Below, piece after piece: positions 24,801-31,258 of a DNA stretch of 64,000 nt. The DNA lies in the NCBI RefSeq assembly GCF_032598785.1, contig NZ_CP102984.1; one strand, given 5' to 3'. A model generated the notes under the pieces. The model did no database searches. It was not told the origin of the DNA and was given only the letters and a program-made list of their open reading frames with translations. This stretch comes from Terrisporobacter petrolearius. GTDB lineage: Bacteria; Bacillota; Clostridia; Peptostreptococcales; Peptostreptococcaceae. Position numbers and translations under genes: made by a program. Within the stretch, counting starts at the first letter, position 1, and each line of letters starts with the position of its first letter.

Positions 24801-25222
24801 GTATGAGTGAAGCAGCAGATTTAGGCTTAGTTATGATAGTTATAATAGCTGCTTCAGGAAGTTTAGCCTTTTTAGTATTATACAACTTAATAAATATAAA
24901 TGTATCAGAGCGTATTAGAGAAATATCTACAATAAAAGTATTAGGTTTCTATGATAATGAAGTTGATATGTATATATTTAGAGAAAATATAATACTAACA
25001 GTACTTGGTATACTTGCAGGTTCTGTTTTAGGAAAACTATTATATGTATTTTTAGTAAGCACAGCAGAAATGGATAATATGATGATGATACCAACGGTAG
25101 ATATTAGTAGTTATATTATATCAGGAGTGATTACAATGGTTTTTGCTTTGCTTGTTATGTTAATGATGCATAAAAAATTAAAAAATATAAACATGATCGA
25201 TGCACTAAAATCTGTAGAATAA
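21815..25222 (+). CDS. Large FtsX/MacB-fold ABC permease with extracellular coiled coil
   Basis: 1135 residues. A transmembrane helix near residues 19-38 is followed by a long external region. Residues about 250-360 and 480-590 are Lys/Glu-rich coiled coil (ENKLKDAQKKIDNGKMQL, GKEDLVKGKNSLEEGKKQ). Three helices with the first FtsX domain lie at about 610-735 (NRIEIGTLKALGYRDLEIAR). A second helix pair and external loop follow, then the last FtsX domain at about 1000-1130 (RIREISTIKVLGFYDNEV). This layout is typical of Firmicute permeases that act without a separate membrane-fusion protein. Substrate unknown. Probably regulated by the divergent TetR. Confidence 0.9.
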   Translation: MKNRAYKTSIKREILSSKGRFISIMAIIFLGVAFYAGIKSCGPDLKESINEYFAKQNLMDSKVVSTLGLKENDLKLLKSNDKILDYYASHSVDVNLSNTNHVVKFMEYDESSSDKMNTPVVTKGRLPQKSGEIAIDVNALKIDKNLKIGDKYDIKSDKDTENYFKKKTFKIVGFVQSPMYIDNMSRGTTTVGKGSIDYFTLINRSDFSMDAYSEFYVKFKNTENFGAYDDIYKDIMEENNKYLENLYSHRAVERIEEIKSEAQNEFDKAYKKIEKNENKLKDAQKKIDNGKMQLLDGKVEYEKALAKYQKEIKDNEKLLKYSESELKKGQIELDKKKETLAQGEKQLESGKTQLDESKQVFLNQGIDPTKDTKEYENQISGLNTLISTYDALSKDIKESIKNLNENNEIPMEKIQYWKIIISNPNLGLNKLSDLVNALEKDPSNISLALRLSQSIESASKSASKNKSKLETLISGITQYQSGVKTYKKENAKITEGKALLNQAQSKLDKGKEDLVKGKNSLEEGKKQGQEKFNKAQKEILNSEKKLLDGEKEIKANKEKLVEAREEIDNQREKLNRLDDSKYYFFNRNDNPGYSTYKGSIDSLDKIASVFPVFFFLVAALICLTTMTRMVEENRIEIGTLKALGYRDLEIARKYIVYAFIASIAGAIAGILAGSSALPLIVNIAYSSNFTLPKVIINFYPSYIMQSLVASLLCTVGASVIVLKEELKDNPSNLMRTKAPKLGKKILLERIKPIWRRLNFNQKVTFRNLFRYKRRMFMTVFGISGCMAMLVAGISLEKSNSSLSDLQFGKLIKYDAMVVFDDNSTKKENEEYNKSLINLENYEEDLNIYQESVTFSKDNMSKQSAMMYVPENTDKLNNFILLNDRSSGTEYKLSNDGAIINEKLAKLLNVSIGDYINLTDSNNNDQKIKVENIIENYTGHYIYLSPSYYKNIFKKDVSYNAQLLKFNSKTYDENKLLSTLMDNSEVVNVTLTSKMKSMSEAADLGLVMIVIIAASGSLAFLVLYNLININVSERIREISTIKVLGFYDNEVDMYIFRENIILTVLGILAGSVLGKLLYVFLVSTAEMDNMMMIPTVDISSYIISGVITMVFALLVMLMMHKKLKNINMIDALKSVE

Positions 25223-25229
25223 GATTAGA

Positions 25230-25263
25230 AATAAGGTAGGGACTTTCAACTGCCTTATTTTTA
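25230..25263 (+). terminator. Terminator of the ABC exporter operon
   Basis: AATAAGGTA / TGCCTTATT stem (one G-T pair) followed by TTTTT. Confidence 0.7.
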
Positions 25264-25319
25264 TGTTATAAATTATTATAAAGATAAATGAAAAAATAAT
25301 TTTATATTTGGTAGAATTA

Positions 25320-25490
25320 ATGTTTAGAAGAGGTATGTTTAGTAAGTTGTTTTTATTACTAAGTGTGGTAATTTTTAGTGTGACTTCTTCTATAGTAGCA
25401 TTTTTTAAAAAAAAGTATAAACTAATAGTATTAGACTTTGTTATATGTATAGTATGTTTTGTGATTTTTAATATATTGATTAATTTATAA
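25320..25490 (+). CDS. Possible small membrane protein (56 aa)
   Basis: ATG at 25320 opens 56 residues with two hydrophobic helices (KLFLLLSVVIFSVTSSIVAF and the C-terminal VLDFVICIVCFVIFNILI) joined by a KKKYK turn. No good ribosome binding site precedes either this ATG or the one at 25335, so the start is unsure. A terminator five bases past the stop supports a real transcription unit. Unknown family. Confidence 0.35.
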   Translation: MFRRGMFSKLFLLLSVVIFSVTSSIVAFFKKKYKLIVLDFVICIVCFVIFNILINL

Positions 25491-25494
25491 AAGG

Positions 25495-25527
25495 AATGTA
25501 GTTACCTAAGATAGCTACATTTTTTTA
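25495..25527 (+). terminator. Terminator after the small membrane protein
   Basis: AATGTAG / CTACATT with a 13-nt loop, then seven T. Confidence 0.7.
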
Positions 25528-25707
25528 GGTATATTAGCTATTTTGGATTAAAAAAGTAAGAGTTTAAATAATATTATATAAAACAAATAAACTATATCAT
25601 AGATTATATTATATAATATTATTTATAAACAACTAATATGTTGTGTGTTGTTTAAATTTAATAAAGATTTAGATTTACACCAAGGAGTGTCGATAGGGGG
25701 AGGTATT

Positions 25708-26631
25708 ATGAAATTAAGTATAATAGGAGTTCCAACTTATTATGGATGTGACAATAATGGAACACAACATTCACCACAAAAACTAAGAAATGCAAATGTT
25801 ATTGATTTAATAAAAGATAACGGGGAAATAGAAGTTGTAGATCTTGGAGATATTGATGTAAAAGAAGTGTTGGAATCAGATAAGTTTAAAAATGAAAAAA
25901 ATATTAAATATTTTGAAAGTATATATGATTTAAATTTAAAATTATCTAAAGCAGTAGATAAATCAATGGATAGCAGTGATTTTACATTAATATTAGGGGG
26001 AGATCATGGAATAGGACTTGGAAGTATAACAGGTGCTAGTAAACATTCAAAAAACTTAGGCGTTGTGTGGATTGATGCTCATGGGGACTTTAACACATCA
26101 GCAACATCACCAAGTAAGAACTATCACGGAATGCCATTAGCTTGCTTATGTGGCCATGGAGATTCTAGATTAGTTAATTTATATTATGATGGTATTAAAA
26201 TAAATGAAGAAAACGTATTCCATATTGGAGGAAGAGATATAGATAAGGGAGAACAAGACTTATTAGACAATTCCAAAGTAAACCTTTATGATAAAAAAGT
26301 AATAGATAAAATAGGGTTAGAAAATGTGGTTAATGATATAATAAAAAAATGTAGAAAACAAAATATTGACGGTATTCATATAAGTTTAGATATAGACTTT
26401 ATGGATAAATTTATAGTAGAAGGTACAGGAACAAGAGTCGAGGGAGGATATACTGTAGAGGACACTAAGTATCTTTTAAAACGTCTTATTCAAACAGGGA
26501 TTGTTAAGTCAATGGACTTTGTTGAATTTAATCCAAGGCTAGATGTAAATGATAATACTTTAAAAATTTGTAAGGATTTATTAGAGTATTTCGGCCAACT
26601 TCTCTCGTGTAAAGAATTAGTTAATTGCTAA
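25708..26631 (+). CDS. Arginase/agmatinase-family ureohydrolase
   Basis: 307 residues from ATG at 25708 with a strong site (gggggaggt). An upstream TTG-started extension lacks one. The binuclear Mn2+ motifs are present: GGDHGIGLGS, WIDAHGDFNTSATSPSKNYHG, and SLDIDFMDKF. The last differs from the usual SLDVDVLDP by lacking the Pro. VEGGYTVEDT and MDFVEFNP complete the fold. The family hydrolyses arginine, agmatine or formiminoglutamate to release urea or formamide. The early PTYYGCDNNGTQHSP segment fits arginase best, but the exact substrate is open. Monocistronic with a terminator. Confidence 0.8.
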   Translation: MKLSIIGVPTYYGCDNNGTQHSPQKLRNANVIDLIKDNGEIEVVDLGDIDVKEVLESDKFKNEKNIKYFESIYDLNLKLSKAVDKSMDSSDFTLILGGDHGIGLGSITGASKHSKNLGVVWIDAHGDFNTSATSPSKNYHGMPLACLCGHGDSRLVNLYYDGIKINEENVFHIGGRDIDKGEQDLLDNSKVNLYDKKVIDKIGLENVVNDIIKKCRKQNIDGIHISLDIDFMDKFIVEGTGTRVEGGYTVEDTKYLLKRLIQTGIVKSMDFVEFNPRLDVNDNTLKICKDLLEYFGQLLSCKELVNC

Positions 26632-26640
26632 AATAAATAG

Positions 26641-26684
26641 AGCTGTGGTAGGTTTGTAAAAACAAATCATCCACAGCTTTTTTA
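26641..26684 (+). terminator. Terminator after the ureohydrolase gene
   Basis: AGCTGTGG / CCACAGCT plus inner TTTGT / ACAAA, followed by a T run. Confidence 0.85.
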
Positions 26685-26685
26685 T

Positions 26686-27387
26686 TTAATAGGCTTGTGC
26701 CTCTTCTCTTGACATCCAAAAATGAATACCAGTAGTTGAATCCATCCAACGATCTTCATTAAAATTTTTCACTTCTACCCATTCACCTTTTCTGTAAATA
26801 AAATCTTCATCTACCAAAGACCATGCTTCATCAAAATTTTCTTTAAAGTCAAAACTTTTTATTGTTAAAACTTTTGCCTTGCTACATCTACATGATGGCA
26901 GTGTTGCAGAGGATCTTTTTGCATCTGAGGGAATTAGCAGTTGAACCATACAATCATTTATGCATTTTTTATATCCTAAAAATGCACCAACTTCTGGACA
27001 GCTAAGGCGGAACCATTTTGTATTTTCATTGGAATAAACTCCGTCCAATTTGGCATACTCTAGAACTGCACCATATAAATTAGCATCCTCAATGTTACAT
27101 TTTCTCATATCACAATATCTAAAAGAGGCTGTTTTCATAGTTGCATTCTTAAAGTTTGCACCATGAAGAGGGCAACCGTCAAATAATACATTTTCTACAA
27201 TGCTATTTTGAAAATTTACTTTATCAAGTTTAACATTTTGAAAAGAGCTTAGTGTAAAGTCTATATTACTTAGATCAAAACCAGTTAAATCCATATGCTT
27301 AAAACTATACTCTCTTAGTATTAACTGTTCAAAATCGTCTCTATGTTCAATTATTTTTTTTAGTTCTTTTAGTGTAATAATTTTCAT
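26686..27387 (-). CDS. Pentapeptide repeat protein
   Basis: 233 residues from ATG at 27387 (aggtg eight bases upstream). Residues about 25-105 are pentapeptide repeats of the A(D/N)LXX kind: MDLTGFDLSNIDFTLSSFQN, VNFQNSIVENVLF, ANFKNATMKTASFRYCDM, CNIEDANLYGAVLEYAKLDG. These fold as a right-handed beta helix. The C-terminal half has a Cys cluster (CINDC and CRCSK) and a Trp-rich end. Role unknown; some members mimic DNA or bind membrane proteins, but no link to either is visible here. Confidence 0.8.
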   Translation of the reverse strand: MKIITLKELKKIIEHRDDFEQLILREYSFKHMDLTGFDLSNIDFTLSSFQNVKLDKVNFQNSIVENVLFDGCPLHGANFKNATMKTASFRYCDMRKCNIEDANLYGAVLEYAKLDGVYSNENTKWFRLSCPEVGAFLGYKKCINDCMVQLLIPSDAKRSSATLPSCRCSKAKVLTIKSFDFKENFDEAWSLVDEDFIYRKGEWVEVKNFNEDRWMDSTTGIHFWMSREEAQAY

Positions 27388-27546
27388 ACAATAGCACCTC
27401 TTTTGGATCAATATTTTGTAAATATATTATATTGTAGCAGAAAATTTTACTTTTAATGTATAATTTAGTCATAAAAGTAATTAAATAATTGAGAGTAAGA
27501 AGGTGATTAGGTTTAAATATACAGTAAATATTAATGAAACACAATC

Positions 27547-28971
27547 TTATTTAATTAAAATATCAACGTATTCACCATAAATATACCCGAATGAGTTATT
27601 ATATTTTATTTTACACCAACCATTAGAAGTTATAGTGACTATATTAACTTTGTCATCTTTTTTCACTGTGCCAATTTTTTCATAGTTAGTGTTAGGTCCT
27701 TTTCTTACATAAACATCAGATAAAATTGAAGCAGTAGCTGAGTATTCTAACTCTTCAATTTCAGTAAGAATCACATATTGAGAAGAAACGTAGGCATAAC
27801 TATTGTTAAATTTAATTTTATACCAATTATTAGAAGTTTTGGCAACAATACTTACTTTAGCATTTTTCTTTAAAGATCCAATCTTAGCATAAGTAGTACT
27901 AGGTCCTTTTCTCACATTAATATTGTCAGTGATAATGGCCCCTGCAAAACAAGGAGTCTCGCTAGAATCAGGTTTATTAGTTTGAATAGCTATGTATTGA
28001 GAAGAAACATAAGCATAACCACTATTAAGTTTAATTTTATACCAACCATTATCAGTTTTGGCAACAATAGTAACTTTAGTATTTTTCTTTAAAGAAGCAA
28101 CCTTATCATAAGTAGTATTAGGCCCTTTTCTAGCATTAAGGTTACTATTCACAGTGCCATTAGCAGAGTAAGGAGTCTCACTAGGGTTAGGATTATTATT
28201 TGCAATAGTTATGTATTGAGAAGAAACATAAACATAACCATTATTAAGTTTAATTTTATACCAACCATTATCAGTTTTGGCAACAATAGTAACTTTAGTA
28301 TTTTTCTTTAAAGAAGCAACCTTATCATAAGTAGTATTAGGCCCTTTTCTAGCATTAAGGTTACTATTCACAGTACCATTAGCAGAGTAAGGAGCCTCAC
28401 TATAGTTAGGCTTATTATTTGCAATAGTTATGTATTGAGAGGAAACATATCCATAACCACTATTAAGTTTAATTTTATACCAGTTGTTAGAAGACTTAGC
28501 AACAATAGTAACTTTAGCATTTTTCTTTAAAGAGCCAACTTTAGCATAAGTAGTATTAGGCCCTTTTCTTACATTAACATTATTATTTGCGGTACCATTA
28601 GCAGAGTAAGGAGTCTCACTAGGCTCAGGCTTATTATTTGCAATAGCTATATATTGAGAAGAAACATATGCGCAATCATTATTAAATTTAATCTTATACC
28701 AACCGTTATTAGTTTTAGCAACAATAGTAACTTTAACATTTTTCTTTAAAGAGCCAACTTTAGTATAAGTAGTATTAGGTCCCTTTCTTACACTAAGGTT
28801 TGATTTAGTAGTACCTTTTGCTGAACAAATAGTTTCCTTAATTGTGGCTGCAAAAGCAGTTGTTATGTAATCACTATTTTTTGTAGAGAAGTCTCCCGTA
28901 AATACTCCTGACATACAAACAGTAGATACTAATCCTGTAATCATAAATTTTTTTAATACATTATTTTTCAT
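27547..28971 (-). CDS. Secreted protein with six bacterial SH3 repeats
   Basis: 474 residues. A signal peptide (MKNNVLKKFMITGLVSTVCM, then hydrophobic, cleaved near TAFAA) is followed by six SH3_3 domains of about 65-70 residues. Each has the pattern NVRKGPNTTYXKVGSLKKN then NGWYKIKXNNGYAYVSSQY. Domains 3 and 4 are nearly identical, also at DNA level. There is no catalytic domain, so it is a pure wall- or ligand-binding protein, perhaps a surface adhesin or a decoy for wall hydrolases. The variable repeat number is typical of such proteins. Monocistronic, behind a ribosome binding site (tgaggtg). Confidence 0.85.
   Translation of the reverse strand: MKNNVLKKFMITGLVSTVCMSGVFTGDFSTKNSDYITTAFAATIKETICSAKGTTKSNLSVRKGPNTTYTKVGSLKKNVKVTIVAKTNNGWYKIKFNNDCAYVSSQYIAIANNKPEPSETPYSANGTANNNVNVRKGPNTTYAKVGSLKKNAKVTIVAKSSNNWYKIKLNSGYGYVSSQYITIANNKPNYSEAPYSANGTVNSNLNARKGPNTTYDKVASLKKNTKVTIVAKTDNGWYKIKLNNGYVYVSSQYITIANNNPNPSETPYSANGTVNSNLNARKGPNTTYDKVASLKKNTKVTIVAKTDNGWYKIKLNSGYAYVSSQYIAIQTNKPDSSETPCFAGAIITDNINVRKGPSTTYAKIGSLKKNAKVSIVAKTSNNWYKIKFNNSYAYVSSQYVILTEIEELEYSATASILSDVYVRKGPNTNYEKIGTVKKDDKVNIVTITSNGWCKIKYNNSFGYIYGEYVDILIK
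28130..28420 (-). repeat. Near-identical tandem coding repeats (SH3 domains 3 and 4)
   Basis: Two blocks of about 200 bp (centred near 28110 and 28310) share long identical runs, for example around the motifs encoding LNARKGPNTTYDKVASLKKN. This indicates recent duplication or gene conversion inside the six-repeat gene. Confidence 0.7.
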
Positions 28972-29124
28972 AATATCACCTCAGATTATTTTTGATTTAC
29001 TATTTTAAAACAATTTATATTATAGTCTTATATTCCATTAATTGCCATAAATATTACAAAACTGAAATGTATTATTGTATATTGATTTATATAACGATTT
29101 GCTTTAAAAATTAACACCTTCTTT

Positions 29125-29173
29125 GAAATTGGGGATTTCTTTACATTCAAAAACTAATTTCATGATTATGAAA
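29125..29173 (+). promoter_or_regulatory. Two dyads upstream of hcp
   Basis: GAAAT-N5-ATTTC (29125-29139) and TTTCATGATTATGAAA (29158-29173, perfect 6-4-6 dyad). The second has the size of a Crp/Fnr-family site, as expected for HcpR-type control of hcp. No aligned promoter was found, so the role is tentative. Confidence 0.4.
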
Positions 29174-29258
29174 ACCTTCGAAATATCAAATAAGTAACTA
29201 TATTTTTAATGAATTTAGTAAAGACTAGAATATGAATAAAACTTTTGGAGGTAAAAGA

Positions 29259-30932
29259 ATGGAAAACAATATGTCAATGGAATATCCTATGTTTTGCTAT
29301 CAGTGTGAACAAACAGTAGGAGGCAAAGGATGTACAAAGTTAGGTGTATGTGGAAAAACACCAGAAGTTGCTAATCTTCAGGATTTGCTTATTTACCAAA
29401 TAAAAGGCATAAGTTGTTATGCAAAAGAAATAGTTGAAAAAGGAGAAAATGTAGATAAGGATATAGTAAGCTTTATTGAAAATTCTTTATTTACAACTTT
29501 AACAAATGTAAACTTTGATGCTGAAGTTCATGTGAAAATGTTAAAAGAATCTCAAAAATTAAAAGAAGCATTAAGAAAAAAAGTAGGAAAAATTAAAAAT
29601 GATACAGAGCACGCTACATATAACTTAAGTGAAACTAAAGCCGAAATGCTTAAGGATTCAAAAAAAGCTGGGATAATGTATGATAGTGAATTGGACCCAG
29701 ATATTCGCTCTTTACGACAAACTATAGTATATGGATTAAAAGGAATATCAGCTTATGGCCATCAGGCAAGAGAGCTAGGATACTTTGATGATCAAGTTGA
29801 TAATTTTTATGTAAGAGCATTGGAAGCCACAACTGACGATAGTCTAAGTGTAGAGGATCTAATCAGATGGACTATGAGAACTGGTGAAATAAGTGTGGCT
29901 GTTATGAAAAAGCTTGATGAAGCAAACACAAAGACTTATAAAAATCCAGAACCTAATAAAGTAAATGTTCATGTAAAAAAAGGCCCATTTATTGTAGTAT
30001 CAGGCCATGATCTATGGGATTTACAAATGTTATTAGAACAAACAGAAGGTAAGGGTATTAACATATACACTCATGGTGAAATGATTCCATGTCACGGATA
30101 TCCAGAGCTTAAAAAATATGATCATCTTGTTGGGAATTTTGGTGGAGCTTGGCAAGATCAACAAAAAGAATTTGATAATATTCCAGGTTGTGTACTTATG
30201 ACTACGAATTGTTTAATGAAACCAAGAGAGTCTTACAAAGATAGAATATTTACAACAAGCGTTGTTGGATGGGATGGAGTTCAGTATATAGGAGTAGGAA
30301 AAGACGGAAAAAAAGATTTCAGCCCAATTATTGAAAAAGCATTGGAACTTGGTGGATATGAGGAAGACCAAGAGCCACATGAAATTTTAGTTGGATTTGG
30401 ACACCAGGCCACACTTTCTCATGCAGAAACAATTGTTAATGCAGTAAAGGATGGCAAAATAAGACACTTCTTCTTAATAGGTGGATGTGATGGTGCAAGA
30501 CCAGGTAGAAATTATTATACTGAATTTGCAGAAAAAGTTCCTGATGACTGTGTAATATTAACTTTAGCTTGTGGAAAATATAGATTTAATAAATTAGACT
30601 TTGGAGAAGTTGCAGGACTTCCAAGACTTTTAGATGTGGGTCAGTGCAACGATGCTTATTCAGCAGTTAGAATAGCAACAGCATTAGCAGATGCTTTTGA
30701 AACTGATGTAAATGGATTACCATTATCACTAATTATATCTTGGTACGAGCAAAAAGCAGTGGCAGATTTACTTGCACTATTATCTCTAGGGATAAATGGT
30801 ATATACTTAGGACCAACTCTTCCAGCATTTTTAAGCCCTAATGTACTTCAATATTTGGTTGATACTTTTGATTTGAAAACAATAAGTACACCAGATGATG
30901 ATTTAAAGTCTTGCTTAAAACAGGAAGTCTAA
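29259..30932 (+). CDS. hcp: Hybrid cluster protein (hydroxylamine reductase)
   Basis: 557 residues from ATG at 29259 with ttggagg upstream; an earlier ATG at 29232 has no site. The N-terminal cubane motif is FCYQCEQTVGGKGCTKLGVCG (spacing CX2CX8CX5C). Hybrid-cluster ligands appear downstream in VSGHDLWDLQ, MIPCHGYPELKKY, MTTNCLMKP, FLIGGCDGARPGRNYY, LACGKYRFN and VGQCNDAYSAV. Hcp reduces nitric oxide and hydroxylamine and protects anaerobes against nitrosative stress. It is monocistronic; no separate Hcr reductase is nearby. Likely controlled by a Crp/Fnr-type regulator through upstream dyads. Confidence 0.93.
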   Translation: MENNMSMEYPMFCYQCEQTVGGKGCTKLGVCGKTPEVANLQDLLIYQIKGISCYAKEIVEKGENVDKDIVSFIENSLFTTLTNVNFDAEVHVKMLKESQKLKEALRKKVGKIKNDTEHATYNLSETKAEMLKDSKKAGIMYDSELDPDIRSLRQTIVYGLKGISAYGHQARELGYFDDQVDNFYVRALEATTDDSLSVEDLIRWTMRTGEISVAVMKKLDEANTKTYKNPEPNKVNVHVKKGPFIVVSGHDLWDLQMLLEQTEGKGINIYTHGEMIPCHGYPELKKYDHLVGNFGGAWQDQQKEFDNIPGCVLMTTNCLMKPRESYKDRIFTTSVVGWDGVQYIGVGKDGKKDFSPIIEKALELGGYEEDQEPHEILVGFGHQATLSHAETIVNAVKDGKIRHFFLIGGCDGARPGRNYYTEFAEKVPDDCVILTLACGKYRFNKLDFGEVAGLPRLLDVGQCNDAYSAVRIATALADAFETDVNGLPLSLIISWYEQKAVADLLALLSLGINGIYLGPTLPAFLSPNVLQYLVDTFDLKTISTPDDDLKSCLKQEV

Positions 30933-31042
30933 AATTAAGTAAACAAATAAAAAAGAATAAGTAAAGTAAAAAATAATTAACAAATAAAAACTTGCATAAG
31001 ATCTACTTTATGTTTATAATAATTAACAAATAAAGAAATTCC

Positions 31043-31145
31043 CATGAAGGGGAGTAGCTTTCACATTATTGTGATAATCAGTCGTCAAAACGGATTAAAA
31101 TCCCGGTTGATTAGCGAGTTTAAACTTGTTAGCAAGACCTTCAGA
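31043..31145 (+). ncRNA. yybP-ykoY (Mn2+-sensing) riboswitch
   Basis: The 5' part has GAAGGGGAGTAGC (31046-31058), the highly conserved start of this class. The middle holds GTCGTCAAAACGG (31081-31093) and CCCGGTTGATTAGCG. The 3' part GTTAGCAAGACCTTC can pair back to GAAGG. The class binds Mn2+ and commonly precedes Mn2+ exporters or P-type ATPases. Here the RNA is followed by a terminator that shares the AGACCTTC strand, so Mn2+ binding should favour readthrough. Confidence 0.9.
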
Positions 31146-31177
31146 GTAGTTTTATCTACTTTGTTGGTCTTTTTTTA
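31135..31177 (+). terminator. Riboswitch-controlled terminator
   Basis: AGACC...AGAGTAG / CTACTTT...GGTCT followed by seven T. Its 5' arm overlaps the 3' strand of the aptamer, so the two structures exclude each other. Confidence 0.85.
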
Positions 31178-31258
31178 TTGGAATTATCACTTTAACAAAA
31201 TTTAGTAGTATTTATATTAATTCAGAAGATGGATTTTATAATAATGGGAGGAAATGGT

